Below, piece by piece: positions 51,624 through 63,249 of a stretch of 64,000 nt of DNA. Location of the stretch: contig JAUCEF010000018.1 in the NCBI GenBank assembly GCA_033558025.1, positions 4,464,001 to 4,528,000 of the forward strand. The letters are read 5' to 3'. Source of the DNA: Phytophthora sp. 'mugwort' (Eukaryota; Oomycota; Peronosporomycetes; Peronosporales; Peronosporaceae). The translations under genes and the position numbers were made by a program. Under the pieces are notes generated by a model, which searched no databases, was not told where the DNA came from, and worked only from the letters and a program-made list of their open reading frames with translations. Within the stretch, counting starts at the first letter, position 1; each line of letters begins with the position of its first letter.

Positions 51624-52760
51624 ATGCCAAACAACAAAATGTCGAGCTCAGCCATTGGCCGGCGCATGAGACCGATGCGCGCCACGCCCGAAGCGCTAGC
51701 GGCGCAAGCATCACAGCACGTGCCGCAGCTTGTGGTGCGCCCCACGAACCACGGCGGTGAGACCCTGCAGGTGGCCATGGGCGGCACCGCCATCGAGCGC
51801 TCCATGGTAAACGTGGGCTCCATCGCCGTGTACCACGTCAAGCCAGTGGTCTCCACTGACAACAAGCTCGGCAAGACGACGACCATCTTCGCTGTTCATG
51901 TGCAGAACGCCATCACTGGCCGTAGCTGGGTGGTGCACCGCCGCTTCTCGGACTTCATGATGCTGCGCGGGCTCATCACCGAGCACTTTAAGCTATTTGG
52001 CGACGAGTTCCCGCGCATCTCGGGCCTTATTGACGAGCTCTACTTCCCCAAGAAGCACAAATTCCGGCACAAAATGGGCAGGGTGGTCGAGCACCGATGT
52101 GACGCCTTCCTGGAGTACCTCATGGGACTGCATCGCCTTCTCATCAGCCAAAACTACCTGGCACGTCGCGACATCAGCCCTATCGGCCTCTCGATTCTGC
52201 GTGGATTCCTGGGCAGCTCCATAGTGCAAGACCCGAGTCACAAGGCCTACACGTTTCACAAGCCAATCCTTCCGATTGAGCTCAACCCGGAAGACCGCAC
52301 TCCCATCAACCAGTGTGGATCATTGACCACTGTGCTGGAGGACGACGCCGAGTACGAGGTGGAGGTCGAGGAAGCCGAACCCGAACCGGAGGCCGATGTG
52401 GCCTCGCGCGACGGATCCACAGAAGGCACGGAGGACTCGCTGTCGGAGGATATGAGCGACGGCGAAGACACCGAGGAGGAGATGATGCGCATGTCCGAGA
52501 TCGTGGACCGACGACGCTCGCACAAGTACGCGCGCAACCGCCGTGTGCTGCTCTTCCTTCGCAAGGACGGTGTGTCAGCGGAGCCTGAAGGGCCTACAGC
52601 TACCGACTCACCCACCAACTCGGACGATGCCCCTCCTTGCACGCCGCGCCCGCGCGACCGCATTCACACTGAGAAGATGTATGTGCGCGCGTCCGAGATG
52701 CTGCGACCGTCCGAGATGGTGCGCGTATCGGAGATGACCTCCAAGACGATTTCGGCCTAA
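51624..52760 (+). CDS. PX-domain protein
   Basis: Single exon, 378 aa from ATG 51624. A second ATG at 51639 is possible, and the frame upstream has no ATG. Residues about 50-190 are a PX domain: IAVYHVKPVV, SWVVHRRFSDFMMLRGLITE with the Arg-Arg-Phe-Ser core, FPRISGLIDELYFPKK and RCDAFLEYLMGLHRLL. PX domains bind phosphatidylinositol 3-phosphate and related lipids on endosomes. The C-terminal half is highly acidic (EVEVEEAEPEPEADV). It ends with a short repeat of Ser-Glu-Met units (RASEMLRPSEMVRVSEM). No BAR domain follows, so it is not a classical sorting nexin. Confidence 0.85.
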   Translation: MPNNKMSSSAIGRRMRPMRATPEALAAQASQHVPQLVVRPTNHGGETLQVAMGGTAIERSMVNVGSIAVYHVKPVVSTDNKLGKTTTIFAVHVQNAITGRSWVVHRRFSDFMMLRGLITEHFKLFGDEFPRISGLIDELYFPKKHKFRHKMGRVVEHRCDAFLEYLMGLHRLLISQNYLARRDISPIGLSILRGFLGSSIVQDPSHKAYTFHKPILPIELNPEDRTPINQCGSLTTVLEDDAEYEVEVEEAEPEPEADVASRDGSTEGTEDSLSEDMSDGEDTEEEMMRMSEIVDRRRSHKYARNRRVLLFLRKDGVSAEPEGPTATDSPTNSDDAPPCTPRPRDRIHTEKMYVRASEMLRPSEMVRVSEMTSKTISA

Positions 52761-53224
52761 AACGACCGTCACCATTCCAAGTTTTGCCGCTGGCCTTCGT
52801 CGCTACAGCCGCCATCGCACCTCGTGCCTCGTCCGCACGGCAACAAACAGACAGCAACGGAACTGACCTGCGAGATGGTATGCAGTGGATGGCGCCAAGG
52901 TCCAGCACAACGACACATCCTATAGAGAGCCGCGACACCACCGACTGGGGGTGGTACAGCTGCGCGCGGACGCGGACGGAAGCTCCTCGACGCACAAGAC
53001 AAACCCATTGCTCCCGGGGCTCTCACTATTTAAAATATCAAGAAACGTTTAAATTGTCATATTATTTTTTTCGTGGATGATTAATTTCACCCAATCATCT
53101 CATCGTATTCAACCTTCTTTCAGCCAATCCGCATGCGCGGTATTGTCCTCTGCATCGGAAGCGCGCCACTCCATTGAAAACTGGCGGCAAACTTTTTCAC
53201 TTTCCAATCTTTTTGCAGCACACC
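52761..53224. other. intergenic, upstream of the SNF2 gene
   Basis: No gene seen. An initiator-like TCACTTTCCAATCT lies at 53197-53210, just before the start codon. Confidence 0.45.
53197..53210 (+). promoter_or_regulatory. possible initiator of the SNF2 gene
   Basis: TCACTTTCCAATCT resembles the oomycete TCAYTTYY-type initiator and lies 15-28 nt before ATG 53225, a plausible leader length for this group. Confidence 0.45.
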
Positions 53225-56116
53225 ATGACGCTTGGCGTTAAGGAAAGCGTGAGCGGGAAGCTATACCAGCTTGCGGCGGACGGCGCCGAGGAGCGCGTGT
53301 GCGGCGGCAAGGGCGCCGTGTACCGTAGCGGTCCCAAGGTAGCGCTGCGCTGTTGCGGCAAGACGAGCATCGTGGCCACGCGCCAGACCAGACAGAGCAT
53401 CCTGCGCCAGGGTGACGTGCTGCTACTCGGGCTACGCGACGCCTTCTACGCCAACGGGACGCTCACTAAGTACGAAGTGGTAGACACGGACGCGGTGCCG
53501 CCCAAGCTGGCGTTGCACGTGCTACCGACGCGCGTGCCCAGCATTACCATGAGCTCGGCGGCCTCCAGTCGACCCGCCAGAGCCAGAGCCAATCGGACCC
53601 CAGTCGCCACAGGTGCGCGGCTCGTATCCTCGTTCTTCGCCAGGAAAGTCGCCACGCGGAGTCCCAAGAATCAGGAGAAAAAGGTCGTGGAGATCGTTGA
53701 TATTGAAGACACTACAACCTCCAGCACAGCAGACGACGCGGAGGAGGAGGAAGAGGGGGAGGAACTGGCGTCATCCACGAGGCGGCGTGGCAAACGTTCA
53801 AGGGCTATTGTAGATTCCGACGACGAGCTAGACACCAACAGTTTTAAAACTGATATGATGCAGGATTTGACAGTGGACTCGAACGTATCGTCGTCGAAAG
53901 AGGACGACGTGTTCGAGAAAGATCTGGACACATCCACGTCGGCTGCGAAGGATTGGATGGCGGCTTTTGGACGACAAGGAGTGAAGAAACTCAGGTCGGA
54001 GAATAAAAGTGAGCGATGGAGGAGTAGGAAGGAAGAAACGAAACCTAAGAAACGCACAAAGAAGTTTGCGTTCGAAGGCAGGAACGACTATGACGACTCG
54101 GACTCGGACGAGCATTACACTCGATCCCATGACGAAGTCGGACAACTGCTGGAAGAGTGTGAAGGGATTGCACGGAAGCTGCGCCAGTCGGTGCGTAATT
54201 GGTCGGGCAATTCCACCAAGTCGGCATCATCGAGTCCGTCCACGTCGCCTGGAGATGCTACGGACGTAGAAGAGGCGGTGCACATGTCGTTGGCATCGAT
54301 CAATGGCGGTGATCGACGTGTAGTCACGCAGGCTGATATCCCTAATATTTGTGAGTCGCTCGAGCTGAAGCCATACCAGGTCGTTGGAGTGAATTGGCTG
54401 TTGTTACTCCACGAAAACAAGGTATCTGGTGTACTAGCGGATGAAATGGGACTCGGCAAGACTGTACAGACGATCGCGTTCTTGCTGCTTCTCCAGTCGC
54501 TGGAGCAGTCAGACAAGAAAGCTGTTGGGCCCCATTTGGTCGTTGTGCCAGCAAGTGTGCTGAATAATTGGACACGTGAGTTTGCGTGGATTGCACCGAA
54601 GATGCGCATTGTTACTTTTCATGGATCGAAGCATCACCGTCGTGAACTGGAGGACACGCTTAAGAGCGATGATTTCGACATTATGCTGACGACCTATGCG
54701 TACTTTGAGCGTGATACGTGCCAAGAGGAGCGCGCGTTCCTACGCAGCTTTCAGTTTGGTTACATGATTTTGGATGAAGGTCACAGTATCAAGAACTCGG
54801 CTACATCGCGGTTCAAGCGCATCACAGCGCTGCGTGCACGCACCCGGTTAGTTCTGAGCGGCACTCCAATCCAGAATAAGTTGAATGAGCTGCTGACGAT
54901 GCTGAGTTTTCTCATGCCGCGAATGTTTGATCACGGGTCCGATGAGCTGCTGAGCTTTTTTGACGGCAGCGAGCAGAAGAAATGCGAGAAGGTACGCAAA
55001 ATCTTGGCCCCATTTATTCTTCGACGAGAAAAGAAATACGTCTTGAGTCAGCTCGTCCCAAAGACTGTCTCGGTAGAACTCGTCAAGGTGGGGGAGGAGC
55101 AGCGGAGAGCATACACCGGCTTGGTTGAATCCGTCATCAAACGCAGAGAAGCCCAAGCAGCTCGAAAGGCGGCAGCTAAAAAGTTTAAGAAAAACAAGGG
55201 CAAGGAGCACAAAGCTGACCGTCAATTGCGTGAACTGATGGACACTTACGCTGCACCACACGGAGGCGATTTTAGCGCTATGTCCATTTTTACGCAGTTG
55301 CGTAAAGCTGCAAACCACCCAGTGCTGCTACGCAGGCATTTTGTGTCGGACGAAGTGTTGGACACCATGAGCAGATGCCTGCACCGAGCCGAAGCTTTCG
55401 GCAACCAGTGCTCCATGAGTAGGGTCCGCCAGGAGCTGGAGTCGTACAGTGACTTCGAACTGCATGATCTTTGCGTGCAGTACGAAGCAATTGACGAACT
55501 GCGGAGGTTGCAACTGCCTAAGGAGACACTTCTGGCATCTGCCAAGTTTGACTACTTGCGAACGTTGCTGCCTCAACTTCAGACAGATGGCCACCGTGTT
55601 CTCATCTTTTCCCAATGGACGAAACTTCTGGACTTGTTGGAAGTACTGATGAGTCACATGGAGTACCGTTATCTGCGTCTGGATGGCTCCACCGATGTTC
55701 AAGAACGACAGGGACTCATCGATACGTACAACGAAGACAAGAGCATTTTTGTCTTCTTACTCTCTACCCGCGCGGGTGGTCTCGGTATCAACCTTACAGC
55801 TGCTGATACGGTTATTCTGCACGACTTAGATTTCAATCCGACCGCAGACGAGCAGGCTTGCGACCGTTGCCACCGAATTGGTCAGACGAAAGCGGTGTCA
55901 ATCTACAAGCTCGTGTCGGAGAATACGGTTGACGAGGATATTTTCAAACTGGGCGAGTCCAAGACGGAATTGAACCACAATATTTTGGACAAGCTCAATG
56001 CACACGGCGATGGCAAGAAGAAGGGCAAAAAGTCGGATGCTGTCACGGTGGAAATGTTGCTGGCGTCTGTCATCTCAGACTACAAAAGCGCACAGATGGA
56101 CCATGAAGAAGAGTGA
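53225..56116 (+). CDS. SNF2-family chromatin remodeller, SMARCAD1/Fun30-like
   Basis: Single exon, 963 aa from ATG 53225 (CACCATG context). The first 110 residues are a compact beta-rich segment (LYQLAADGAEERVCGGKG; LRQGDVLLLGLRDAFY), possibly FHA-like. A long acidic and basic linker follows. The ATPase core begins near residue 380: LKPYQVVGVNWL, Walker A DEMGLGKT (about 406), LDEGHSIKN (about 516) and SGTPIQNKL. The second RecA lobe has LIFSQWTKLLDLLE, LSTRAGGLGINLT and CDRCHRIGQT. DEGH instead of DEAH, and the short insert between lobes, fit the Fun30/SMARCAD1 branch. These enzymes move or evict nucleosomes using ATP and act in heterochromatin upkeep and DNA-end resection. The exact orthology is inferred. 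Confidence 0.87.
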   Translation: MTLGVKESVSGKLYQLAADGAEERVCGGKGAVYRSGPKVALRCCGKTSIVATRQTRQSILRQGDVLLLGLRDAFYANGTLTKYEVVDTDAVPPKLALHVLPTRVPSITMSSAASSRPARARANRTPVATGARLVSSFFARKVATRSPKNQEKKVVEIVDIEDTTTSSTADDAEEEEEGEELASSTRRRGKRSRAIVDSDDELDTNSFKTDMMQDLTVDSNVSSSKEDDVFEKDLDTSTSAAKDWMAAFGRQGVKKLRSENKSERWRSRKEETKPKKRTKKFAFEGRNDYDDSDSDEHYTRSHDEVGQLLEECEGIARKLRQSVRNWSGNSTKSASSSPSTSPGDATDVEEAVHMSLASINGGDRRVVTQADIPNICESLELKPYQVVGVNWLLLLHENKVSGVLADEMGLGKTVQTIAFLLLLQSLEQSDKKAVGPHLVVVPASVLNNWTREFAWIAPKMRIVTFHGSKHHRRELEDTLKSDDFDIMLTTYAYFERDTCQEERAFLRSFQFGYMILDEGHSIKNSATSRFKRITALRARTRLVLSGTPIQNKLNELLTMLSFLMPRMFDHGSDELLSFFDGSEQKKCEKVRKILAPFILRREKKYVLSQLVPKTVSVELVKVGEEQRRAYTGLVESVIKRREAQAARKAAAKKFKKNKGKEHKADRQLRELMDTYAAPHGGDFSAMSIFTQLRKAANHPVLLRRHFVSDEVLDTMSRCLHRAEAFGNQCSMSRVRQELESYSDFELHDLCVQYEAIDELRRLQLPKETLLASAKFDYLRTLLPQLQTDGHRVLIFSQWTKLLDLLEVLMSHMEYRYLRLDGSTDVQERQGLIDTYNEDKSIFVFLLSTRAGGLGINLTAADTVILHDLDFNPTADEQACDRCHRIGQTKAVSIYKLVSENTVDEDIFKLGESKTELNHNILDKLNAHGDGKKKGKKSDAVTVEMLLASVISDYKSAQMDHEEE

Positions 56117-56266
56117 AAAAGTAATACCGTCTTTTAGTCACGGATAAATAGAGTTGTGTCGCTGGTGAGTGGTGGCTCCATGTAGAATATTCCTTTAAAC
56201 ACTCACTCTGCTTACGATTATTATGTATATCTTTCGGTCATTTGGATTCGAAGACAGGCCCATGCT

Positions 56267-59200
56267 TTAAATTCGACTCAAACCAGATCTTTCCTTCTTG
56301 GGGGTGTCCTTGGGCGTTGGCATTGATGATGAATCACTTCTTCTCTTGTCTCCAAGCTGGCAATATAATATAGAAAATGACATATGAAAGGTGAGTCAAT
56401 GTCCTGATCTCGATCAGCTTTAATTCAACGTACCAAGTGATTGGCATTTTTCGAATCATTTGGAACAAACTAGAAAAAAAAAGATTTGTTAGTCAACTGG
56501 GAACAACGAGGATAAACAACTAGAGGCAGACAGACGTACAATGCTTCTACTCTCGCGCCGAGCCATTTCCTCTTCGGATTCCTCTGTCAAAGGCGGGAAA
56601 GGTGGGGAATCTCGAATATTTAGAGACACTTCTTCGCTGTAGGTCTCATCATAGTCAAAGTCATCTTCTATGTCATCCTCCAAGCCGTCGGTCTTGCCCA
56701 ATCGAAGGCTCAAGAGCGCCGTTGTCTGCCGTATTTGCTCTACCATTGTAGTGATCTCAGCCAAGGCCAGCGGGATCAAATCTAGCGTGAGCTCCGTACG
56801 GCTAAGCTTTCGTGAGACGGAATTGATGGTCCGTCGAGGACCAAGAGGTTCCGTGGCACCCGGATGGGTCGATTGTCGCGGAAGCCCCGAGTTTTTATAA
56901 TTCGCTATTGTTGATCGTTTGGGGGACAAATTGCGTGCGCTAGTACCACTGACTGGTCCGGAAAACTGAGCCAAGTCACGAGTGCTGTCTCCAGCACTAA
57001 CGGATTCGATCATTGTCCTACGTTGCGAATCTTCGCGTACTGAAGGCTGAATGCTCATGGGTCGTGGCGTCACTACGCGCGATATGCGGCGAACGGGTTT
57101 GGAAGCGCGGTCGGCAATTTCTTTGAGTTTGTCTCCTAGTTTCTTAGCCCGATAGATGGTACGTAGTGACACGGACATCCGCCGCTGCTTTAGCGACTTT
57201 TCTACGACCAAAGTGAGCTGGTTGTGTACTTTTGCCTTCTCCGTGGGGGACTGGATATTCATATTGTCAAGCTGCCGCTTGATCACTGTTCGCTTCATGC
57301 GCTCACCAAATTTCGGGTATTCGGCAGCGATTTCATTGAATGCGTGCTTGCTGAGTACATTGAGATCGCAAATGTTGACGGCGCGCACTGTGTTCGTTCG
57401 ACGGACGTCAATGACAAGTGCAGTCTCCCCAAAGAAGTTGCCGTCTCGCAAGTAAATACGCTTTTCCGAGTTCTCAGGGTCAGGAACGAGGATCTCGACG
57501 AGACCTTTGCGGACAATGAACATCTCCTTGCCGATATCGTCACAGTAAATGATCGTGTCACCTGGCAAGTAGACGGCTGTCTCTAAGGCGAGACAGACTT
57601 TCCCTAAAAACCGCGAGTCAGAACCTGCGAAGAACGGAACAGTCTTCACCAAATCCTTGTACAGATGCAGCGCAATGGTTGTTTTGAGTGGCTTGGAGAT
57701 ACCGGGCTGGTTTAACAGCATCATGTCGGAATATGCGCGTTGCTGTCAAATGCGGATAGAGAAGGTGAGAAAAACTGGAAGGTGGGATAGCTTACTGAAA
57801 TACTTACGTTAATCCACAGATAATCATAGTTCCTGCGCACGCGGTGCTGCAGCTCCTCTGGTAGTTCGTAATACTTCATCTCGGCTTTGATCATGTCCAT
57901 CCGGTTCCGAAATTGGGCTTTTTGCTGGTCCCAGCTCATGAGTAGAGCAAGAACGTTGCCAAAGAGAAAAGAGGAAAAGACGGTACCCATCATAAAGACG
58001 GCAATACTCATGTAGTAGAGTTCGATGTTGGCATGCAGCTCGGGGTTTTGTAGCTTGGCGATACCCGAGTAGCTAGTGCTCTCGCCAATGCCCAGAAACA
58101 TGAGCATGATGGTATGAATGCATTGGACGTACATGGGAGCCAGCTATGTTCAAAACAATCCATTTAAAATATATGATAAAAATTGAAAGTTTTCGCCAAG
58201 TTTAGAGCAAAAAGATCAGCTTACGAACCTCTTCGTCGGTGCAAAAGACTTCGCCGTGGAAACCATAACATTCGTTGAACAAACTTGCCCATAAGCATGC
58301 GAAAAGATGCAATCCCACGGCAAGGCCTAGAAAACTGACGAGGAGGTTGTAGTACTTTGCGTATTCGCGGAGATATTTGAGCAACCGACCAATCCGCAGC
58401 AGCTTGGGGATTTTCTGGAGCTTGACGATTTTCAGAGATTTACCCGAGGATTGGACAAAAAGCACCAAGGGAAAATTGGAGATGAGATCGACGATGAACC
58501 ACGAGTGTAAATACTTGCGCGCTACTCTCTTGGGGTCCATGACCACCTCGCCATTGGAAACGATACCCGTACGCAGTGTCATGACCATATCTATACAGCA
58601 ACCATATTGTTTTTTCGTCGTTAGCATACATATATGGTCAATAATTTGTGGCAATGGCATATTGTACCCATGATGAAATAGACATCAATAAAAGTGTTCA
58701 TGCCGCTTAAATTACTCCAATCGACAAACTGAAACCCGACGATGAACGGAATCTGTGAGTAGGACATTGTTACATGAGTTCTTTTTGTTCATGTACCATC
58801 TCAGACCTAGATTTGATTGGTATTCGTCGTCGCAGCACTTACCATGACGCAGACATAGAGAACCAAACACACAGTCAATACTTCCCATGCGCGGCGTAAC
58901 TTGGAATTCGGATGAATCATATAGCGGCTCGTGTTGAGCTTCCGATCATGGTAAATATCGATCGAATGGGCATTCATCGACTTGGCGAGCACCGCCAGTT
59001 TGCCGATCAACTTCCAACTGCGGCGGGTCTCAGCTTCTCGGGTCGATTTTATCGTCTCAATGGCTGGGTCGTTCGCTCGATTTGGAGCTGCCTCATTGGG
59101 CTCCACGCCGTCTTCTACTCGGGGTGTCTGAAATTCTGGAAGTACGGGTCCCAAATCGACACTCATTGGGTTGGTCGTTGTAGCTGGAGCGAGTTCTGCT

Positions 59201-59343
59201 GATCTGCCCTGTGTAACATACTGGGGAACGATTGGCGATGCAAGTTTAATTAAAAGGTTCGCTTCCGACGCTTCACTAATTGTCGATGCACCCTCCGGGA
59301 CCACCCGACTAGACGCGTTGACGTCGCTATTCGGCCCCTTCAT
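56267..59343 (-). CDS. voltage-gated-type cation channel with cyclic-nucleotide-binding domain
   Basis: Seven exons in phase: 59343-58843, 58752-58668, 58590-58229, 58143-57808, 57742-56540, 56469-56434 and 56356-56267, encoding 870 aa. Introns are 65-90 nt. The cytosolic N-terminus is Ser/Pro-rich. Then come S1 (VLTVCLVLYVCVMIPFIVG), S2-S3 (FIVDLISNFPLVLFV), a basic S4 (KIVKLQKIPKLLRIGRLLK), S5 (SFLGLAVGLHLFACLW), a pore with LGIGES, and S6 (VFMMGTVFSSFLFGNVLALL). The pore has GIGE, as in cyclic-nucleotide-gated channels, not the K+-selective GYG. A C-linker and a cyclic-nucleotide-binding domain follow (about 460-570: AVYLPGDTIIYCDDIGKEMF; NFFGETALVIDVRRTNTV). The 36-nt exon 6 and the last exon give a basic tail. 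Confidence 0.87.
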
Positions 59344-59672
59344 ACTTCTCACGTTGTGCTACTGCTACGAGAAGGAAGTCAGCTGAAGATTAGGCACTTG
59401 AGTTGTCTAGCATTTCAGCGTTGTAAGCGTGCTGATCTTCCCGACGTCGGTCGTTTTGCTATCAGAAATAGTTGCCTAGCAAGCATCCGTGACTGTGCTT
59501 GAAACGGATCCCGTGGACGGTGGTTGATGCTGACCTAGGAATAACGCGTCCCTAAAGACGTGTAGCCATTATTGTACAGCCAGTATAAATGACGCGAACA
59601 ATACTGTACTTTGAATTGTCATGCAAAAATGCTGTCTATTGGGTTTCTATTCAGTTCTAAGCCATCTCGGCT
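59344..59672. other. intergenic between channel and hydrolase
   Basis: No gene seen. Contains the channel's promoter on one side and the 3' end of the hydrolase gene on the other. Confidence 0.4.
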
Positions 59673-61316
59673 CTAAAGCACACACTCGAACCACTTGACG
59701 GGCTTCTTAGCAGAGTCGAAGAGCCCGTCACCATTATAGAACGTCGTGTCGGCGTGGTTGAGATGTGTCACGTAGAATTGGTCGTTGTAGCGGTGGCCAA
59801 ACTTTTCCAGTGGGAAGCCTCCAGCACAGCTCTGGAACTCGACCATCCCGTCGTTCTTGTCCGACTTGTGGGGAATTGCCATGCCGAGAAGCCAGTACAT
59901 AGGCTGGTAGATCGACCACAGTCCCGAGAACGAATTGCTACACATCGCTGCATGAACATGAGTCCGGTAGACTTCTTGAGCCGCCTCATACCCCTCATTC
60001 AACCCCATAGAACTCAGCTTCGCGTCTTCATACACTAGCGACTTGGTAGCTGCGCGCACAGGGCATTGGCCGGTGAGGTTCCCAATTGTCTCCATGATGA
60101 CAGTGTGGTCACCATTGCAGGCTTCCTGGGCATAGTCCGAGCCCATACTCCCTGCCATCGGAGGACTCGTAGCAATCCACGAACTGCTGTTAGCGAGAGT
60201 GCACTTGCCCGTAGCAATGGCACCTGCCAGCATGAGACCGCCCATCGAATGGGTGACGACAATTGTGTCTGCAATTTCATTTCGCGCGCCTGATTCCGTC
60301 ACTGAAGCCGCGAGGTCGCACATGGTCTGCTGCTGGGTGTCGTTATTCCAGCCCGTCTCGATCGAGTTCCAGATCATGTACTTGAACTCCGTACAACACG
60401 GGGCATGATCCGTTAAGTTGCCCCAGTAGTAGCTGAACGAGTCCTGGAGCTCCGCTTCTGCGTAGTCAATACCCAGACCGTGAATGAAGAGACAGGGACG
60501 CGGCGTCGACTTGCACGAGCATGTTGTCGCAGAGAGCTTGATGCCCGAGCCGAAGTCCAGGCTTCGTGACTCGCTCTCAGGAATCACATCTCCAGTGAGG
60601 AAGGCAATGGTGGTTTTCGTCACGGCCGTGGCGCTCACAACCTTTTCGCACGCGCTTGCTGCGCTGGCGTTGACCGTAGGCGCCGTAATCTCGACACGCT
60701 TTTTCAAATACTTGACGTCGATCTCCATGTCACTGCCGTACACGTGAAGACCCGTAGAACCGGACGAACAGACCGCGAGTTTGAGCCCTCGGAACGTGAC
60801 GTGGAACAAGTTTCCCGGCGTACAATTGATCTTAGTGCCGTCTAACGTTGCGTTTCTAACCGCAATGGCTTCGTTGAGCGCTGGAATCATTTCGTTGAGA
60901 GGTGGCAGCGCCTTTGATTCCACACATTGAGACGAAGTCGACGAGGACTCTTGAGTTTGATCCGTCTCGGAGGTCGTAGTCTCTAAGTAGGCGATCCCAT
61001 TGACCAGCATGTATCGAGTGAGGGTCGAGTCTTCGGTAAAGTCCACGTAGCCGTCGTACGTGACGCTTAGCCCGTCTTTCGACACGATGGGGTTGGCGTA
61101 CACGTCGAACGCTGGCTGCCCGTGGATCTGCATTGAACCGCGCTTGAGAGTGAAGTGGAGCTTCAAGGATGGCCATTCCGTGGTGCTGGTACGGAGATCA
61201 CCGTGGACGGTTCCTTTGCCATTCTGATCCACTGAAGCTGTCGTCGAGCTCGAGAATACGACGAATGCAACAAAGGTCAGAGCCAAACACCGGAGCGAAT
61301 ACGTGGATGGACACAT
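59673..61316 (-). CDS. secreted alpha/beta hydrolase, lipase-like
   Basis: Single exon, 547 aa. A signal peptide is clear (CLALTFVAFVVFSSSTTA). Residues about 30-260 are a Cys- and Asn-glycosylation-rich region unlike common lipases. The catalytic part follows: CLFIHGLG for the oxyanion region, VVTHSMGGLML with Ser357, and then DGMVEF (Asp489) and NHADTTFY (His521) as the likely triad partners. The HGLG and HSMGG pattern is that of esterases and lipases. Many cysteines suggest disulfide bonds after secretion. It may act on lipids or esters outside the cell; the substrate is unknown. Confidence 0.82.
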   Translation of the reverse strand: MCPSTYSLRCLALTFVAFVVFSSSTTASVDQNGKGTVHGDLRTSTTEWPSLKLHFTLKRGSMQIHGQPAFDVYANPIVSKDGLSVTYDGYVDFTEDSTLTRYMLVNGIAYLETTTSETDQTQESSSTSSQCVESKALPPLNEMIPALNEAIAVRNATLDGTKINCTPGNLFHVTFRGLKLAVCSSGSTGLHVYGSDMEIDVKYLKKRVEITAPTVNASAASACEKVVSATAVTKTTIAFLTGDVIPESESRSLDFGSGIKLSATTCSCKSTPRPCLFIHGLGIDYAEAELQDSFSYYWGNLTDHAPCCTEFKYMIWNSIETGWNNDTQQQTMCDLAASVTESGARNEIADTIVVTHSMGGLMLAGAIATGKCTLANSSSWIATSPPMAGSMGSDYAQEACNGDHTVIMETIGNLTGQCPVRAATKSLVYEDAKLSSMGLNEGYEAAQEVYRTHVHAAMCSNSFSGLWSIYQPMYWLLGMAIPHKSDKNDGMVEFQSCAGGFPLEKFGHRYNDQFYVTHLNHADTTFYNGDGLFDSAKKPVKWFECVL

Positions 61317-63249
61317 CGAGCTGGTGTATGGAACTCAATAGTGTTCGACTTCAGTAGCCGGCAAAATGTGTAATGAGCAGCTGTCAGTGGTAAGTTCTGT
61401 TGGACTGTACCGGTACACGAGAAGAAGCAAGAAAGAAGGGCAAGAAAAATGTATGGCCACAAACCGAAACGTTATTGGTGCCCTGAGACTTGTGTATATT
61501 GCATGTTGCTGTCCGCCGGTCGATCTCCACATGGCATCACGCTGATCGACATCTCGCGTCACGGGCAGCGCATCCTTTTTGGGCGTACACGGAAGGCTAC
61601 ACACTGTACATCATGCAGTGCATGTCCGGAAGGCACGCTTATTCGAGTGATGACATCCGTCGAGTCGGACTCCGACCTCAAAGATTGAACACATTTTTCT
61701 GCTTTCTGCCAGCTGCCTTCGACCACAAAATATCGCGCGGCTATTGAGTTGTGGTATTACTACTGTATGTAGAAAATTGATACGGTTTCTTAGGACACCA
61801 AATGGAGATCTGCTCCTGCTGAGATCTGTGCTGCACCGTGCGAGATGTGCCCCTTTCATGGGTGTCGACGAATGGCGAGGAGGCCCCACTGACAAACGTT
61901 CCTTCGTCCGGCTTGTGGCCAACAACTTGGTGGCAAAGTGCACGTGGGATGCTATTGACTGCGCTGGTAGTACATGTACATGTATTATGATGTTGGTATA
62001 GTGTACTGTTAGTAACCTAGCGAATTCCCTGCCTCCCATCCTTCGTTAAACACGATGCACTATTAATATTTTTTTTTATTTGTCCTACAAACTTCGTATA
62101 CGAAGCAAATCACGTTTAAAGCGCACAAGCGACATACTTAGCCAAGGATCTCTCGAACTGACACGGTAGTGTTTGAATGCGGACTGGAAGGGAGATGCTG
62201 CTGTAGTTTTTTTAGTACTGATTGGAATTGAAAATCTGAAAATCCGAAAGAGACAGCACAGTGAAGGCGTGTTGTTGCCGCGCTAGTACAGAGAAGGAAG
62301 TCGGCAGAATCGTGCATACACCACAACAGTAGATTTGAAAAACTAAGTTTCTAATGGTGCTAGTTACGTATTTGTACTCGAAAGACTGTATTTTGCCGTT
62401 TCTTCGATTCCCACCTTTTTGGCCCATCTTCTTCCCTCTTCTTACACGCACGGCCTGGTAAGAACACTTTATAAGCACACTATCCATGGCGATGATACCG
62501 CTATTGGTATTGGCGGTCCCGCCGTCGACAAGACCGGCGCACCTTTACCAGAATACTAGTGGTAACTTCTAGCACACAACGGCAACCTGATCGCGACCCC
62601 ACACTGTTCCAACCTCAACAAGTCCGTTAGACGACGATCAGAATAACTTGTGAATACCGTAATACAAGTGGTGCAACCGAGTGTTGCACGTCTGCAATTG
62701 TGTACAGTTGTAATTCACAGCTGCAAGTACAAACGACCCTCCACAATGTGTGGAAACATATTTAGTCCGCAAGTTGGTGAATATCTAGCATTGCGTTTTT
62801 TTTCACGGTCGAATGTGAAGTGCTCTCCAATTAGCGAAAACTACATCCGTGGTGACTCCATGAAATACTATGTAGACTGAGTTAAAAGCGTGTGGGTGCT
62901 GGCCGCGCCGCTTTCACGCTGTCAGAAAACGCCCGTTGCGGCACACGCTAATCGTTGCGGACGGTGGGCAGGGATGTCAATAGCAGTGAAATTCAATAAA
63001 TACCGGAAAACGCAATGTGCAAACAGATTACTAACTTATTAATATTCGGTCAGTACATAAAATTAGGAAGGTCAGATTTGTACTGAACGTTAACTAGACT
63101 GTACTGTTCTAACATTGAAATGCGACCAATGTCGTACAGTAACCAAATGATAACACCATCGAGTCAATCTAGAAAAATGGCGGTCGCGTTGATTTGAGCT
63201 TTTTGTTTTAGTCGGCATGGCATTTCTTAGTTGTGTCGGACTATTCTAT
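61317..63249. other. long intergenic region, no gene seen
   Basis: Open frames are short and lack motifs. The stretch is AT-rich with several microsatellite-like runs (T run near 62070). It includes the hydrolase promoter at its left edge. Confidence 0.5.

Noticed and set aside
61449..62039. Several 80-140 codon frames after the hydrolase gene
   Set aside because: They overlap on both strands, have no motif or signal peptide, and lie in the AT-rich intergenic stretch.
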